Positions 40,056 to 48,214 of a DNA stretch of 64,000 bases are shown here, piece after piece. Position 1 is the stretch's first letter. Each line of letters opens with the position of its first letter. The translations under genes were made by a program, and so were the position numbers. The stretch is from Salinisphaera hydrothermalis (GTDB lineage: Bacteria; Pseudomonadota; Gammaproteobacteria; Nevskiales; Salinisphaeraceae). Location of the stretch: NCBI RefSeq assembly GCF_040361195.1, contig NZ_APNE01000004.1. One strand, 5' to 3'. Under the pieces are notes generated by a model. That model had not been told where the DNA came from. It did no database searches and saw only the letters and a program-made list of their open reading frames with translations.

Positions 40056-41468
40056 ATGACCGCCGTCGATAGCGCGTGCAATTACTGGGTGGACAGCGCC
40101 GGCGAACCGGGCGTTTGGCCGGCCGCCGAGGGCCGGCATGACGCCGATGTCGTCATCGTCGGCGGCGGATTCACTGGGTTGTGGACCGCGTATTACCTGA
40201 CCACGCTGCGCCCAGAGCTTGCCGTCACGGTGCTCGAGGCCGAAACGGTCGGCCACGGTGCGTCCGGACGCAACGGCGGCTGGGCGATCGGCAATCTCGC
40301 CGGGCTGGAACGTCTGATCGGCGATCTCGATCGGACCGCCCGGCGTGCAATCTGCGCCCAGTTGGCCGACAACGTCGACGAGATCGGGCGGGTGACGGCG
40401 CGCGAGGCCATCGAAGCTGATTTCCACAAGGGCGGCACGCTCGATGCGGCGGCACGTTATCCCCAACAAGTCGCGATGCAGAAAGCCCATCGCGACGCAC
40501 TGATCGAACTCGGCCATGCGCCAGAGGACTGCGTCTGGCTCGATGGCCCGGCGCTGGCTGAACGCGCGGCGTTCCGAGACGGCTATGGCGCGGTCTTCTT
40601 CCGGCATACGGCGAGTGTGCATCCGATGAAACTGGTGCGTGGCCTGGCCCGCGTGTTGGCGCAGCGTGGCGTGACGATTTCCGAGCACAGTCGGGCCCGC
40701 TACCTCGCGCCGCATCACGTGATCACCACGAACGGTGCCCAGTTCAACGCGCGCCATATCGTTCAGGCCACGGAAGGCTACAGTGAGTGTCTGGCGGGGC
40801 TCGGCCGGCGTGTGCTGTCGGTGCGCAGTCTGGTCATCGCGACCGAGCCGTTATCCGAGGCGGTGTGGGCGCGCGTCGGCCTGGGGGATCGGCCCACGTT
40901 CTGCGATGCGAGCCGGGTGATCAACTATGGCCATCGCAGCCGCGACGGCCGGCTGATATTCGGCGCCCGCGGCGCCTATCCACTGGGCGGCACGCCCAAG
41001 CAGGATCATGCCATCACCCCGGCGGAGATCGAGATGCGCCGGCGCCTGCTCCTCGACCTGTTTCCGGGCCTGCCCGAGGACCTGGTCGTCACCCACGGCT
41101 GGGGCGGCTCGCTCGGCCTGTCGCGCCGATTCCGCCCGCATGCGATCGTCGATCCGCACACCGGTCTGGCGACCGCTGGCGGCTATGCTGGCGAAGGCGT
41201 GGCCGCCTCGCATTTGATGGGCCGAACCACGGCGGAACTGATTGTCGGCGAGGACACGCCGCGCACGCGCGCGCCCTGGGCGCACGCCGATGCCGCCATC
41301 GACCAGGTGCTGGCGCGCTGGGAGCCCGAGCCGTTGCGCTGGCTGGCGGCCCAGACCATCTCGGCGTCCTATGGTGCCGAGGAATCGTTGTTGCGACGCG
41401 GCTGCGACGGCGCGCTGACGCGCTCGGTCATGCGGGCTAACGATGGCTTTGCCGCCATCATCGAATAG
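40056..41468 (+). CDS. PuuB-like FAD oxidoreductase, paralogue 3
   Basis: 470 residues, longer and more divergent than the other two. FAD motif DVVIVGGGFTGLWTAYYLT, GHGASGRNGGWAIG, and the C-terminal GGYAGEGVAASHLMGRTTAEL. The central region and a 60-residue C-terminal extension (HADAAIDQVLARWEPEPL onwards) differ from the paralogues, so the substrate may be another amine or amino acid, or a longer polyamine. Ribosome-binding site GAGG eight bases upstream; last gene of the plus-strand polyamine run. Confidence 0.75.
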   Translation: MTAVDSACNYWVDSAGEPGVWPAAEGRHDADVVIVGGGFTGLWTAYYLTTLRPELAVTVLEAETVGHGASGRNGGWAIGNLAGLERLIGDLDRTARRAICAQLADNVDEIGRVTAREAIEADFHKGGTLDAAARYPQQVAMQKAHRDALIELGHAPEDCVWLDGPALAERAAFRDGYGAVFFRHTASVHPMKLVRGLARVLAQRGVTISEHSRARYLAPHHVITTNGAQFNARHIVQATEGYSECLAGLGRRVLSVRSLVIATEPLSEAVWARVGLGDRPTFCDASRVINYGHRSRDGRLIFGARGAYPLGGTPKQDHAITPAEIEMRRRLLLDLFPGLPEDLVVTHGWGGSLGLSRRFRPHAIVDPHTGLATAGGYAGEGVAASHLMGRTTAELIVGEDTPRTRAPWAHADAAIDQVLARWEPEPLRWLAAQTISASYGAEESLLRRGCDGALTRSVMRANDGFAAIIE

Positions 41469-41628
41469 CCCGGCCCGCGCGGTCGGTCCCGAGAGGCCGG
41501 GCGGCGCCGGCGTCGCGGCATGTTGACATGATGTCGCTATTCGCCCTGACCGCTCGGTTCAGAGCTGAAATCAACAAGCCGTCGTGGCCTCGGGCGGTCG
41601 CCGATGCGACCGCCCGGCAGCCAGCGGA

Positions 41629-43683
41629 TCAGTCGTCCGAGTCCTGCTTCGGCAGGGCGAAGGTCACGACCTGGTCGGAGACCTTGGGCATGAGGATCGA
41701 GTTGCCGCCCACCACGAAGGTCACGTATTCGCGACCCTTGTAGTTGTACACCGCGGGGATCGAAACCGCCGGCGCATCCACCTTGGAGCGCCACAGCACC
41801 TTGCCGGTCTTGAGATCCAGCGCGCGGACCCTCGAATCCATCGAGGCGCCGATGAAGATCAGGCCGGACTGGGTGATCACCGGGCCGCCGATGGTCACCG
41901 AACCCCAGGACTTCGGCATATAGAAGCCGAACTTCTGAACCTGGCCGAAGGGTTCGTTCCAGAGTCGCTTGCCGGTGTTCATGTCGTAGGCCGCGATCGT
42001 GCCGTACGGCGGTTTCCAGCAGGGCATGCCGGCCCAGTTCAGCAACGGGCCGAGCTTCACGGCATAACGCGCGCCGGCCTGGGCATAGTAGCCACCGCCG
42101 CTTTCGCCGTTCTGGGCTTTCTGCTTATAGTCCGCGCGCTTGATCAGCTGGTACTCGAAGGCGACGTGCGACGAGTTGACGACGAAGATGCCCTTGTTCG
42201 GGTCGGCCGCGCCGCCGCCCCACTCGCTGCCGCCCACGCTGGGCGGGAAGGCCATCGAGCCCTTCAGGCTCGGCGGGGTGAACTTGCCTTCGTTGCGCAG
42301 GCTGTTCATCCGGCGGCTGCAGCTGCCGAAGCTCACGATGTTGGATAGCCAGTATGCACCCGGCGAATGATCGGGAATCACCGGCTTGGGATAAGGCACG
42401 ACCGGCTGGGTCGGCGAGGCCTGTTCGCCCGGCACGTCGGATTTCGGGACCGGCTGTTCCTTGATCGGGTAGATCGGCGCCCCGGTCTTGCGGTTGAGCA
42501 CGTACAGATAGCCCTGCTTGGAGGTCTGTACCAGCGCCGGGATGGTCTTGCCGTCCTTGTGGATATCCATCAGCGTCGGCGGGGCCTGGGTGTCGTAGTC
42601 CCAGAGATCGTGATGCACGAGCTGACGGCTCCACACCACCTTGCCGGTATCGATATCCAGCGCGGTCACCGAGGTGGCCAGCGGCAGCTTCTCTTTACGA
42701 TCGCCGCCGTAGAAGTTCGGGCTCGGCGAGCTGACCGGGATATAGACGATGCCGGTCTTCGGGTCGACCGACATCGAGGCCCATACGTTGGCCGTGCCGG
42801 TTTTCTTGATCACGTCCTTGGGCAACGCATGGAACGTCCACTTGCGCTTGCCGGTGCGGGCGTCGAGGGCGAACACGGTGCCGGGCGGCGCGGCCTGATA
42901 GGCCCAGTCCTTGCCGGCCCAGCCGATCAATAGCGTGTTGTGATACACGGTCGGCGGCTGCAGCAGCGACAACGGCCACTTGTTGTTGGTCGTGTTCCAT
43001 TGATTGACGTCGACCACGCCATCATCGCCGAAATTCGGGCACTTGAGGCCGGTATCGGCGTCGACCGCATAGAGCTTGGCGTCCATCGTGCCGATATAGA
43101 CCATCTTCTGGCACGGCTGGTTCGGCTTCGGATCATCGGCCTGCCAGTACGCCACGCCACGATTCTTCATGTCGGGCTGGGTCAGCGCCTTGAGTTCGGC
43201 GTGCGGATTGAATTTCCACTTTGCCTTCCCGGTCGCCGGGTTCAGGGCAATGATCCGATAGAACGGCGTGCCGATGTAGAGCGTGTCGTTGACGAACAGC
43301 GGCGTAGCCGACCAGACCGTCATCGGCACCTTGCCGCTGCCATCGGAGACGTCACCGGTGTGGTATTCCCACACCTTCTTGAGCTTGTCGACGTTGTCCG
43401 GGGTGATCTGGTTCGCCGGCGAATATTTCTGGTCTTCGAGGTCGCCGTTGAAGGTCGCCCAGCTGTTCGGCGACGCCATCCAGGGGTCGGCGCCGCCGCC
43501 GGTCTGGCTGGCGGCAGGCCCGGTTTCGGTCCAGGAGCCGGCCTTGCCGGTGGTGGTGTTCTGAGCGTTGTCGGCTGAGCCGTTATCGCTGTTATCGCCG
43601 TTATTGGCGGCGTCGGTTGCGGCACCGGCCGCGACGGCGGTCGAGAGCAGCCCGGCGGCGAACGCGAGCATGAGTTTGTGCAT
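41629..43683 (-). CDS. PQQ-dependent dehydrogenase of the glucose/polyol family, catalytic subunit
   Basis: 684 residues. A signal peptide (KLMLAFAAGLLSTAVAAGAA) replaces the membrane domain of Gcd-type enzymes; a 60-residue Asn/Thr/Gly-rich linker follows. The eight-bladed propeller has repeated W-motifs such as ALNPATGKAKWKF, AVDADTGLK, ALDARTGKRKWTF, ALDIDTGKVVW, AYDMNTGKRLW and ALDLKTGKVLW. It resembles the glucose/quinate/glycerol branch, oxidising a sugar or polyol in the periplasm and passing electrons to ubiquinone. The small membrane protein encoded 22 bp upstream is the likely anchor. No PQQ synthesis genes are in the window. Confidence 0.82.
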   Translation of the reverse strand: MHKLMLAFAAGLLSTAVAAGAATDAANNGDNSDNGSADNAQNTTTGKAGSWTETGPAASQTGGGADPWMASPNSWATFNGDLEDQKYSPANQITPDNVDKLKKVWEYHTGDVSDGSGKVPMTVWSATPLFVNDTLYIGTPFYRIIALNPATGKAKWKFNPHAELKALTQPDMKNRGVAYWQADDPKPNQPCQKMVYIGTMDAKLYAVDADTGLKCPNFGDDGVVDVNQWNTTNNKWPLSLLQPPTVYHNTLLIGWAGKDWAYQAAPPGTVFALDARTGKRKWTFHALPKDVIKKTGTANVWASMSVDPKTGIVYIPVSSPSPNFYGGDRKEKLPLATSVTALDIDTGKVVWSRQLVHHDLWDYDTQAPPTLMDIHKDGKTIPALVQTSKQGYLYVLNRKTGAPIYPIKEQPVPKSDVPGEQASPTQPVVPYPKPVIPDHSPGAYWLSNIVSFGSCSRRMNSLRNEGKFTPPSLKGSMAFPPSVGGSEWGGGAADPNKGIFVVNSSHVAFEYQLIKRADYKQKAQNGESGGGYYAQAGARYAVKLGPLLNWAGMPCWKPPYGTIAAYDMNTGKRLWNEPFGQVQKFGFYMPKSWGSVTIGGPVITQSGLIFIGASMDSRVRALDLKTGKVLWRSKVDAPAVSIPAVYNYKGREYVTFVVGGNSILMPKVSDQVVTFALPKQDSDD

Positions 43684-43705
43684 GAGGGTGTCTCCCCGGG
43701 GGCGT

Positions 43706-44065
43706 TCAGACATGGAGCGGCGAATCGACAAAGAGATGGATCAGCCAGCCGACGAGGGCGATCGCCATCAGTACGATCAGCCAAGTGGCGAGCAGGAAAT
43801 AGGCGGCCAGGGCGGTGGCGAGTATGTCGATCAGCGCGAGCGCGAGCACCAGCCCGCGCAGGCCGCGGCCCATGCCGGTCGCGGATAAGATCATGGCCAG
43901 CACGAGCAAAACGGCCGACGATCCGAGGACGAGATAAGTCCCGAGCGTCAGCGCGATGCCGTTGCCGATCGAAAAAGCATACGCAGCGGCCACGATCACC
44001 GCGGCGAACGCGCTCGTGATCATGAGCCAGCCGCCGTAAGCGGTGTGAGAACTGGAACTCGACAT
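43706..44065 (-). CDS. Small membrane subunit of the PQQ dehydrogenase (SldB-like)
   Basis: 119 residues, four hydrophobic helices at about 12-34, 38-60, 68-90 and 92-113, and almost no soluble part. Its size, position 22 bp before the PQQ dehydrogenase gene, and helical layout match the detached N-terminal membrane domain of Gcd, as in SldB of the Gluconobacter polyol dehydrogenase. It should anchor the periplasmic subunit and provide the ubiquinone site. GGGAG ten bases upstream of the start. First gene of the unit, behind the promoter at 44153-44181. Confidence 0.7.
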   Translation of the reverse strand: MSSSSSHTAYGGWLMITSAFAAVIVAAAYAFSIGNGIALTLGTYLVLGSSAVLLVLAMILSATGMGRGLRGLVLALALIDILATALAAYFLLATWLIVLMAIALVGWLIHLFVDSPLHV

Positions 44066-44148
44066 GAAAGTTTCTCCCTGAAGCAGCCATGGGCGGATTG
44101 GAAAGGCCCCCTCGCCTCTCTCATCGCGGCTACCGTCGTATTCGACTT

Positions 44149-44177
44149 AAGTATTATCGATGTCACCGATAATACTT
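44149..44177. promoter_or_regulatory. Inverted repeat in the PQQ dehydrogenase promoter
   Basis: Perfect 11-bp arms AAGTATTATCG - ATGTCAC - CGATAATACTT. It overlaps the -10 and most of the spacer of the promoter at 44153-44181, so a bound regulator would compete with RNA polymerase. A strong operator candidate; regulator unknown. Confidence 0.6.
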
Positions 44178-44181
44178 GCAA
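44153..44181 (-). promoter_or_regulatory. Sigma-70-type promoter of the PQQ dehydrogenase unit
   Basis: On the minus strand: -35 TTGCAA (44181-44176), 17-bp spacer, -10 GATAAT (44158-44153). The predicted start falls about 80 bases before the membrane-subunit ATG. Good match by eye. Confidence 0.6.
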
Positions 44182-44195
44182 TATGCAACCGTATG

Positions 44196-45320
44196 TTATG
44201 CCTGCTTGTTTGAAGGTATCGTCATCATCGCCCCGTCGTCGAACAGCGAACGATTTCGCCCGTCGGCCTTGGCCGCGTAGAGCGCTCTGTCCGAACGGCC
44301 TAGCCATTCGTCCACCGAAAACGAAGGGGCCGAATCGAACGCGGCGCCGCCGCTAAAACAAATGGCGCCGTGATCCAGCGGCTGGCCCATGCATTGTTCG
44401 CGTAGCCGGTTATCCAGCGCTACGACCTCGCTGCGCGTCGCGCGCGGGATGAAAACGTTGAACTCCTCCCCGCCGCAACGCCCGGCCACCCCGCCATATG
44501 CGCTCGCCGTCTCGTTGAGCAGACGCGAAAAATGCTGCAGCACGCGATCGCCGTAGGCATGGCCATAACTGTCGTTGACCTGCTTGAAATGATCCAGATC
44601 GTAGGTCAGAAGAATCGCGCGATCGGGCCGCGATACACGCTCGATGCCGTATTGATCGAGTACGCCATGAAAAGCGCCGTGATTGAGCAGGCCGGTGAGG
44701 CTGTCGCGCATGGCGGTATCGCGGGCATCGCGGTGTTCGCTCTCGAATCGCCGTAAATAACCGCCCATGAGAATCAGCAGTAGCGTGATCGAAAAATAGT
44801 AGGACACCGTGAGATCCAGCAGCCGTTGTCCCGGATCGGCGTAACCCGGAATCCAGGTCGGGCGGCTGTGCGTGGCCAGGATCAGCATGGTCGGCACGAG
44901 CAGAAAGCCGGCAATCAACGCCACGCGTTGCCAGGGCCGCAGTACGACAGCGCCCAGCGCATAGGCGGCGAGCAGGACAAAAAACATCAGCGTGGGCCCA
45001 TCGGCGCCGCCGTTGTAGAACCAGCTCATGGGCAACACGACGAACAAGGCGAGCAGGCAGAACAGGGCCGCCATGCCGTGGGTGCGCAGGGATTGTCGGG
45101 CGTGGAACCACAATGCGTTCACCAGCACGCCGACCAGGGCCAGGGCGGTGACGTAAAAGATATCGGTGACGCCGGTTGCCGCATTGAATACGGCACTGAA
45201 ATAAAAGCCCCACGGGGCGAAGAACAGGAAGGTCAGGTGCATACGCTGCTCGGGCGTTTCCGCAGCGCCGAAGATCAGATGCCGGAATCCTTCCAGGCTT
45301 CGTTGTCGTATCGAAGTCAT
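44196..45320 (-). CDS. Diguanylate cyclase with a membrane sensor domain
   Basis: 374 residues. About six membrane helices (residues 25-185, MASE-like, no recognised ligand pocket) precede a GGDEF domain with the conserved DSLTGLLNHGAF, YDLDHFKQVNDSYGHAYGD metal and GTP-binding blocks and active-site GGEEF. The RxxD product-inhibition site five residues before GGEEF is missing (AYGGVAGR), so feedback by c-di-GMP at the I-site is unlikely. It makes c-di-GMP, influencing biofilm and motility. Start at ATG 45320; a GTG at 45356 would add 12 residues. Confidence 0.87.
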   Translation of the reverse strand: MTSIRQRSLEGFRHLIFGAAETPEQRMHLTFLFFAPWGFYFSAVFNAATGVTDIFYVTALALVGVLVNALWFHARQSLRTHGMAALFCLLALFVVLPMSWFYNGGADGPTLMFFVLLAAYALGAVVLRPWQRVALIAGFLLVPTMLILATHSRPTWIPGYADPGQRLLDLTVSYYFSITLLLILMGGYLRRFESEHRDARDTAMRDSLTGLLNHGAFHGVLDQYGIERVSRPDRAILLTYDLDHFKQVNDSYGHAYGDRVLQHFSRLLNETASAYGGVAGRCGGEEFNVFIPRATRSEVVALDNRLREQCMGQPLDHGAICFSGGAAFDSAPSFSVDEWLGRSDRALYAAKADGRNRSLFDDGAMMTIPSNKQA

Positions 45321-45477
45321 CCGTTCGTGTCGTCCGATGTCCGGCGCAACGCCCACGCTTGAATCGCCGTTCGCGTTCTAACCCTGCGTCTCGTGGTCTC
45401 ATCGCATGCTTCAAGCCCGACGCATGAATGATGCGGCGATACGCGGCACCTGACCAGTGGTTATCCGGCTGGCGTGA

Positions 45478-45505
45478 CGCGGTCGCGGCGAGCGCCGTGA
45501 CCGCG
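45478..45505. terminator. Hairpin past the SorC-type regulator gene
   Basis: Outer stem CGCGGTC / GACCGCG and inner stem CGGC / GCCG around a GAGC loop, ending one base from the regulator's stop codon. No T-run follows on the minus strand, so termination may be weak. Confidence 0.35.
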
Positions 45506-45506
45506 G

Positions 45507-46445
45507 TCAGTCCGAAGCGAGCAGCTGTCGGGCGAGTGTGTCGTCGGTTACCAGCGTCTTGCCAATGCCAGCACGGAAGACCGCCAGTAAGGCTTCGGCT
45601 TTCTCGGCGCCGCCCACGGCGAGAATGAGGTTCGGAATCCGCAGGAGGTCCGGGTAGCCGAGCGCGAGCGTGCGATCATCCAGTGTGGTCACCAGCGACC
45701 CGTCGGCGCGCATGAACGTGCCCAACACCTCGGCCTTGACCCCGGCAGCGCTGAGCTGACGGCGATCCTCTGCGCTCAGGCTCTGCATCATCTGCGAGGC
45801 CGGCGGATCCCAGCTGCCGATCGCCACTGCGGCGACCGAAATCGAGCCGAACAGGCGGAATGCGGCCTCCACGCTGGGCTCCTTGCGCAGGCCATCCGCG
45901 GTCGCCTTGTCGCCGACCACCAGCGGCACGAAGATCGGATAGGCCTCGCCGCCGCCGATTTCGCTCACCCGGCGCACCACGTCCAGTGAATTCTCGCTCG
46001 ACGAGCCGACGATGCCACCCATCTGGACCACAGTGCAGCGCGCCAGCTGCTCGATCTGCAGCGCCATGGCGCTGGTGGTTCGGCCCCAGCCGATCCCTAG
46101 CACGTCGTCCGGCGAAACCAGTTCGCCGAGCAGGTTGGCGGCCGCCGCGCCGACACGCTGTCGAATGGCCGCGGGCTCCCGATCATGCTCGGACGAGCGC
46201 ACGACGATCACCTGCTTGAGATCGAATTTGCGCTGCAGCTCGCGCGCCAGGCCGGTGTCGTAGGCCAGCGGCGCCTTGATGGTGAAACGCACGATGCCTT
46301 CCGAGACCGCGAGGTTGAGCAGGCGCGCCACCTTGAAGCGCGACAGCCCGAGATCCTCGGCGATCACCGTCTTCGGTGCGCCGTCGATATAAAACCGCTG
46401 CGCGACGGTCGCAGCCAGAACGCCGGTGTCGGGATCGATGGGCAT
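45507..46445 (-). CDS. SorC family sugar-responsive transcriptional regulator
   Basis: 312 residues. N-terminal helix-turn-helix (AQRFYIDGAPKTVIAEDLGL then SRFKVARLLNLAVSEG), followed by a sugar-phosphate-binding domain of SorC/DeoR type with GWGRTTSAMALQIEQL, VQMGGIVGSSSENS, and GSWDPPASQM. These proteins bind phosphorylated sugars or polyols and act as repressors or activators. It diverges from a ribose-type ABC importer with two palindromic sites between, so it very probably controls that importer and itself. Confidence 0.87.
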   Translation of the reverse strand: MPIDPDTGVLAATVAQRFYIDGAPKTVIAEDLGLSRFKVARLLNLAVSEGIVRFTIKAPLAYDTGLARELQRKFDLKQVIVVRSSEHDREPAAIRQRVGAAAANLLGELVSPDDVLGIGWGRTTSAMALQIEQLARCTVVQMGGIVGSSSENSLDVVRRVSEIGGGEAYPIFVPLVVGDKATADGLRKEPSVEAAFRLFGSISVAAVAIGSWDPPASQMMQSLSAEDRRQLSAAGVKAEVLGTFMRADGSLVTTLDDRTLALGYPDLLRIPNLILAVGGAEKAEALLAVFRAGIGKTLVTDDTLARQLLASD

Positions 46446-46483
46446 GGCGGTAAGGATAGCGCCTGCGACCAATAGGGCATAGC

Positions 46484-46495
46484 GCTCATATGAGC
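46484..46495. promoter_or_regulatory. Operator candidate O1 for the SorC regulator
   Basis: Perfect palindrome GCTCATATGAGC in the divergent gap. Its centre is 20 bp (two helical turns) from that of O2, so two regulator dimers could bind the same face of the DNA. Confidence 0.55.
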
Positions 46496-46502
46496 ATTGT
46501 GT

Positions 46503-46516
46503 TGCTATTATGAGCA
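46503..46516. promoter_or_regulatory. Operator candidate O2 for the SorC regulator
   Basis: TGCTATTATGAGCA, an imperfect palindrome (two mismatched pairs) sharing the ATGAGC half-site of O1. TATTAT inside it could be a -10 of the ABC operon promoter. Confidence 0.45.
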
Positions 46517-46651
46517 CGAAAAGATGCCGGGCGCCACCGGCCGCCGTCATCGCCCATCCGATGGGCGCGACAGGGCAGGCGCTCGGCAGAAAACAACGGC
46601 CGATGCAGCCGAGCGAATTCATGGAGGAGCACGCGACAGGCGTGACAGGCG

Positions 46652-48169
46652 ATGAGCGAGCCCATTCTCGAATGCCTTGAAATCGGCAAGCGCTTTGGTA
46701 CCACCCCGGTGCTGAGCCGGATCGATCTGCGCCTGCAGATCGGTCGCGTGACCGCGCTCATGGGCGAGAACGGGGCCGGCAAGTCGACGCTGCTCAACAT
46801 CATTGCCGGCCTGATCGCGCCGACCACCGGCGAGTTGCGGATCGACGGCGAGCCGGTGCGTGAGTTCACGCCCAGTGCCGGCCAGGCGCACGGCATTCAG
46901 ATCGTTACCCAGGAACTGTCGCTGGTGCCGCATCTGACGGTGGCCGACAACATCTTCCTGGGCCGCGAGCTGACCGCCGGTTCCAAGCACGTCGGTTATC
47001 TGCAATCGCGCCGTATGTTCGACGAAGCCCAGGCGGCGATCGATGCCTTCGGTGTGCCGATCAACGCGCGGGATCGGGTCGAGCAGATCAGCCTGTCCTA
47101 TGCCCAGATCGTCGAGATTATCCGGGCTTATCATCGCCGGCCGCGCATCCTCTTGCTCGACGAGCCGACGTCCTCGCTGACCAGCAACGAAACACAGCAT
47201 CTGTTCGATATCGTCGACAAGCTGCGCGCCGACGGCACGACGGTCGTGTTCACCACCCACAAGATGGACGAGGTCGAACGGATGGCCGATGACATCGCGG
47301 TGTTGCGCGACGGCGAGATCACGTTGAAAGCCGCGGCGCGCGATCTGTCCTCGGCCGAGGTCGTCAATGCGATGGTGGGGCGCAAGCTGGCCGAGCAGCG
47401 GCTGGTATTGTCCGAGGTTGCGGATGTGCCGCCGGTGCTCGCGGTCGAACACTACGCCACGCGCGCGGCTGACGGCGGGGCCGATACGGCCTTCGATTTC
47501 GCGATTCGGCCCGGCGAGATCATCGGCCTGGCCGGCATCGCCGGGGCCGGGCGCACGGCGTTTCTCAAGTCGGTCTACGGTTTGCATCCCGCGCGCCAGG
47601 GGCGCGTGCGGCTGGCTGGCGCGGACTATGCCGATCGGTCGCCGTCGCGCTCACTGGCCCGTGGGTTGATCTATATCCCGGAAAGCCGCAAGGAGGCGGG
47701 CCTGGTGCTATCGCAGGGCATCGCCGCCAACGCGATCCTGGCCAATCTCGGCCGTTTTTCCGGCATCGCCGGCTGGCTCAAGACGTCGCGCGAACACGAT
47801 GTCACGCGCGAAGCGCTGGAAGCGCTGCGCACCAAGTACGAATCCACGCGCGCGTCGGTCGCCCAGCTATCCGGCGGCAACCAGCAGAAAGCGCTGGTCG
47901 CGCGCTGCCTGATCGCCGACGACCCGAAGGTGCTGTTACTGGACGAGCCCACGCGCGGCATCGATGTCGGCGCCAAGGCCGATATCTACGAAATCATCGT
48001 CGAGTTGGCCCGCCACGGCGTGGCGATCGTGGTGTCGTCCTCGGAACTACCGGAGTTGATGACGCTGTCGCACCGCATCGCCGTATTCAAGGACGGCTTC
48101 ATTGCCCGAACCTTCGAGCGTGACGCGTTCCAGGAGGCCGACATCGTCCGGACCGCGATCGGCGCATGA
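46652..48169 (+). CDS. Sugar ABC transporter ATPase, RbsA/XylG type (double ABC)
   Basis: 505 residues with two ABC domains. First domain: Walker A GENGAGKST, a degenerate signature LSYAQIVEI, Walker B ILLLDEPTSSL. Second domain: the nucleotide loop GIAGAGRTAFL is degenerate as usual in this family, while the signature LSGGNQQKALVARCL and Walker B VLLLDEPTRGID are canonical. This matches carbohydrate importers of the RbsABC class (ribose, xylose, inositol, polyols). First gene of an operon with permease, binding protein and SDR. Confidence 0.9.
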   Translation: MSEPILECLEIGKRFGTTPVLSRIDLRLQIGRVTALMGENGAGKSTLLNIIAGLIAPTTGELRIDGEPVREFTPSAGQAHGIQIVTQELSLVPHLTVADNIFLGRELTAGSKHVGYLQSRRMFDEAQAAIDAFGVPINARDRVEQISLSYAQIVEIIRAYHRRPRILLLDEPTSSLTSNETQHLFDIVDKLRADGTTVVFTTHKMDEVERMADDIAVLRDGEITLKAAARDLSSAEVVNAMVGRKLAEQRLVLSEVADVPPVLAVEHYATRAADGGADTAFDFAIRPGEIIGLAGIAGAGRTAFLKSVYGLHPARQGRVRLAGADYADRSPSRSLARGLIYIPESRKEAGLVLSQGIAANAILANLGRFSGIAGWLKTSREHDVTREALEALRTKYESTRASVAQLSGGNQQKALVARCLIADDPKVLLLDEPTRGIDVGAKADIYEIIVELARHGVAIVVSSSELPELMTLSHRIAVFKDGFIARTFERDAFQEADIVRTAIGA

Positions 48170-48214
48170 CCGCGACGATTCGGCGAGCCCGCGGTTCAGA
48201 AAGAGGATGACCCA

